This document shows, in pieces, positions 61,398 through 64,000 of a stretch of 64,000 bases of DNA. The translations under genes were made by a program, and so were the position numbers. The stretch's first letter is position 1, and the number at the start of each line of letters is the position of its first letter. The notes below the pieces were generated by a model. It saw only the letters and a program-made list of their open reading frames with translations. It had not been told where the DNA came from and did not search any database. The stretch is from Oceanicaulis sp052055585 (GTDB lineage: Bacteria; Pseudomonadota; Alphaproteobacteria; Caulobacterales; Maricaulaceae), in contig NZ_CP170485.1 of assembly GCF_052055585.1 (NCBI RefSeq), forward strand, positions 2,418,001-2,482,000, given 5' to 3'.

Positions 61398-61741
61398 ACC
61401 CGCGCCGCGATCATCATCAGCCCTACAAAGCCGACCAGACCGCCCAGTTGCAGGCCGATGCCGATGACGGCGGGGCCAAAGAGCCAGGCGGCGATGATAA
61501 CGCTGACCAGCGCTGTCCCGAGCGCGGCGAGGCTGGTTCGGGTGCGCCAGAGGGTCGGCGCCGCGCGCCAGCGCTCGCGATTGATGAAGCCCATCCCCAA
61601 CAGCGCCGCCGTGCCGACAAACGGCCCGAGCAGCGCGCTCCAGTGCGTCGTCACCAGAAGCCCCGCCGAGGCGGTCCAGCCAAGACCGAAGACGAGCAAA
61701 GCCGCCGCCAGCCAATAGGGGGCATGTAGAAGGCGAGTCAT
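61382..61741 (-). CDS. Hypothetical four-helix membrane protein (paralogue of 60660-61025)
   Basis: Protein of 119 residues with four membrane segments (PYWLAAALLVFGLGWTASAG; LLGPFVGTAALLGMGFI; LAALGTALVSVIIAAWLFG; VIGIGLQLGGLVGFVGLMMI). Its length, helix spacing and basic middle loop match the protein encoded downstream at 60660-61025. Immediately upstream of its ATG is a diverged copy of the gltB 3' end (61745-61771), suggesting that this gene once followed gltB directly. Confidence 0.78.
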   Translation of the reverse strand: MTRLLHAPYWLAAALLVFGLGWTASAGLLVTTHWSALLGPFVGTAALLGMGFINRERWRAAPTLWRTRTSLAALGTALVSVIIAAWLFGPAVIGIGLQLGGLVGFVGLMMIAARVPTNA

Positions 61742-61744
61742 ACC

Positions 61745-61771
61745 CCCACCCTAAGCGCGTTTCTCCTGCGC
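61745..61771. repeat. Direct repeat of the gltB 3' end (left copy)
   Basis: This stretch is 25/27 identical to 62339-62365. On the minus strand it reads A-Q-E-K-R-A-stop, the last six residues of GltB, but with GCT for the last Ala codon and a TAG stop where gltB has GCC and TAA. The frame extends upstream of the repeat as S-V-S-Y-G-N-G-V-C, which is not GltB sequence. Confidence 0.7.
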
Positions 61772-61942
61772 GCACACACCATTGCCGTAGCTTACGCTCT
61801 GGCGGCGCAACCGGGCGTCATTGGCGATAGTGGTGAGGCGCCGCCCTCCAAACACAAACAATAACCTCTTTTAATTCACCCCAAAATTCAAATAAACTTC
61901 AAAATTGATTTAATAATAGACGATCATTATAGTAAAACTATA
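61772..61942. other. Intergenic part of the insert downstream of gltB
   Basis: The first roughly 80 bases are GC-rich and keep an open frame into the left repeat. From about 61850 the sequence turns sharply AT-rich (runs of AATTCAAAAT type). No complete gene, promoter or terminator was recognised apart from the neighbouring small ORFs. Confidence 0.4.
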
Positions 61943-62143
61943 TCATAACTTTCTAATTATACGATTATATACAGCACTAAAAACCCAAAACAGAATCAAA
62001 GCAAAAAACATCTTTACGGCATTAGAAAAACTAAATTGAAATTCAATACCACGCGAAATAGAAAAATAGTAACTATAAATTATAGATGAAGCCACAGACA
62101 AAAATATGGCGACCAATAACACAATAAAAAATCTATTCACCAT
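61943..62143 (-). CDS. Small two-helix membrane protein in the AT-rich insert downstream of gltB
   Basis: Protein of 66 residues (71 if ATG 62158 is used). Two hydrophobic segments: FFIVLLVAIFLSVASSIIYS and AVKMFFALILFWVFSAVYN, ending in RIIRKL. AAGG eight bases upstream favours ATG 62143. It is strongly AT-rich and unlike the neighbouring genes in codon use, so it was probably acquired. Its start overlaps by 11 bases the end of the possible ORF at 62133-62312. No family was recognised. Confidence 0.6.
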   Translation of the reverse strand: MVNRFFIVLLVAIFLSVASSIIYSYYFSISRGIEFQFSFSNAVKMFFALILFWVFSAVYNRIIRKL

Positions 62144-62312
62144 CTGCGCCGCCTTCATTGATCACGATAAAATTCACCATCAAGAGTGCTTCAGATGAAG
62201 CTAAATCAAAAATTAAATGAAAAACGAATTCATTGACCATAGCGCCCGTCATGATATCGCCAATTATAGCTGCGGCAGCAGCTGCTTCTCCAGTGCCTCC
62301 AACACATTTCAC
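62133..62312 (-). CDS. Possible small ORF or gene remnant upstream of the AT-rich membrane protein gene
   Basis: A 59-codon frame from GTG 62312, VKCVGGTGEAAAAAAIIGD at the start and VINEGGADGE at the end. The middle is hydrophobic. It has Gly/Ala-rich character followed by a more typical protein-like stretch (MVNEFVFHLIFDLASSEALL). The frame stays open upstream through the gltB stop region, and the ribosome site is weak. It could therefore be the 3' remnant of a longer gene cut off at the junction. Its stop overlaps the start of the next small gene, as in a coupled pair. No family was recognised. Confidence 0.35.
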   Translation of the reverse strand: MKCVGGTGEAAAAAAIIGDIMTGAMVNEFVFHLIFDLASSEALLMVNFIVINEGGADGE

Positions 62313-62344
62313 AATCTCGCCAAAAGTAGAAAAGGCACCCCACC

Positions 62345-64000
<1,656 letters not shown>

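Overview
The window is about 64 kb of high-GC (roughly 63-65% by eye) DNA that reads as chromosome from a marine-type alphaproteobacterium. A Maricaulis/Oceanicaulis-like (Maricaulales) host is the best fit. The grounds are a fused acetylglutamate kinase/synthase of the kind described from Maricaulis maris sitting with an N-acetylornithine carbamoyltransferase, a fold-III ornithine decarboxylase with a deoxyhypusine-synthase-like partner, large TonB-dependent receptors, and Tad-type pilus proteins. I see no rRNA, tRNA, CRISPR array, transposase or integrase.

Layout. 1-5.4 kb: 3' part of an M23 peptidase gene, dienelactone hydrolase, a halohydrin-dehalogenase-like SDR, a Glyoxalase_8-like protein, and a divergent TetR/aldo-keto reductase pair with a 16-bp palindrome between them. 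5.4-12.3 kb: clpB, then a polyamine block on the minus strand (ornithine decarboxylase, DHS-like protein, speD, speE) with two good terminators and a REP-like repeat pair. 12.6-14.8 kb: PstS-like lipoprotein, MarC transporter and a tiny membrane ORF. 14.9-19.6 kb: a second putrescine route (aguA, serine hydrolase, aguB) followed by a GNAT-nitrilase fusion. 19.6-24.7 kb: PhoD phosphatase and an Oar-like TonB receptor whose promoter carries a near-perfect Pho box. 25-33 kb: GT39 glycosyltransferase, DUF4287 protein, exported MsrA, the overlapping arginine genes (AOTCase, argB fusion, argC), and an L,D-transpeptidase. 33-45 kb: ferritin-like diiron protein, sterol desaturase/fatty acid hydroxylase with a small membrane partner, a second TonB receptor, aldose dehydrogenase, then an operon of serine hydrolase, GMC oxidoreductase and aldehyde dehydrogenase. 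44.8-54.6 kb: EAL phosphodiesterase, penicillin acylase, SDR, an AT-rich foreign RelA/SpoT-domain gene, D-aminoacylase with bile-acid-type symporter, and an M28 peptidase. 54.6-64 kb: two tandem TadG/VWA proteins, alaC, a retropepsin-PDZ protein, a YgjP-like metallopeptidase, small membrane proteins in AT-rich inserts, and the 3' part of gltB.

How genes work together. Arginine made by the acetylated route (AOTCase) can feed ornithine decarboxylase and, through agmatine, AguA/AguB; both give putrescine, which SpeD/SpeE turn into spermidine. PstS, PhoD and the Pho-boxed TonB receptor form a phosphate theme. A palindrome, TGAACGnCGTTCA, occurs exactly three times and once in degenerate form. It sits upstream of the diiron protein, the desaturase unit, the symporter/M28 divergent pair and, degenerately, the GMC/ALDH operon, so these lipid- or hydrophobic-substrate-like genes probably share a regulator encoded elsewhere.

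The most unusual parts are (1) that shared operator set; (2) the RelA/SpoT-domain gene at about 36% GC with no partner; and (3) the region downstream of gltB. There a segment of about 0.6 kb, largely AT-rich and carrying small membrane ORFs, lies between two copies of the gltB 3' end that differ only by a synonymous change and a different stop codon. A similar but weaker arrangement flanks the next AT-rich small gene.
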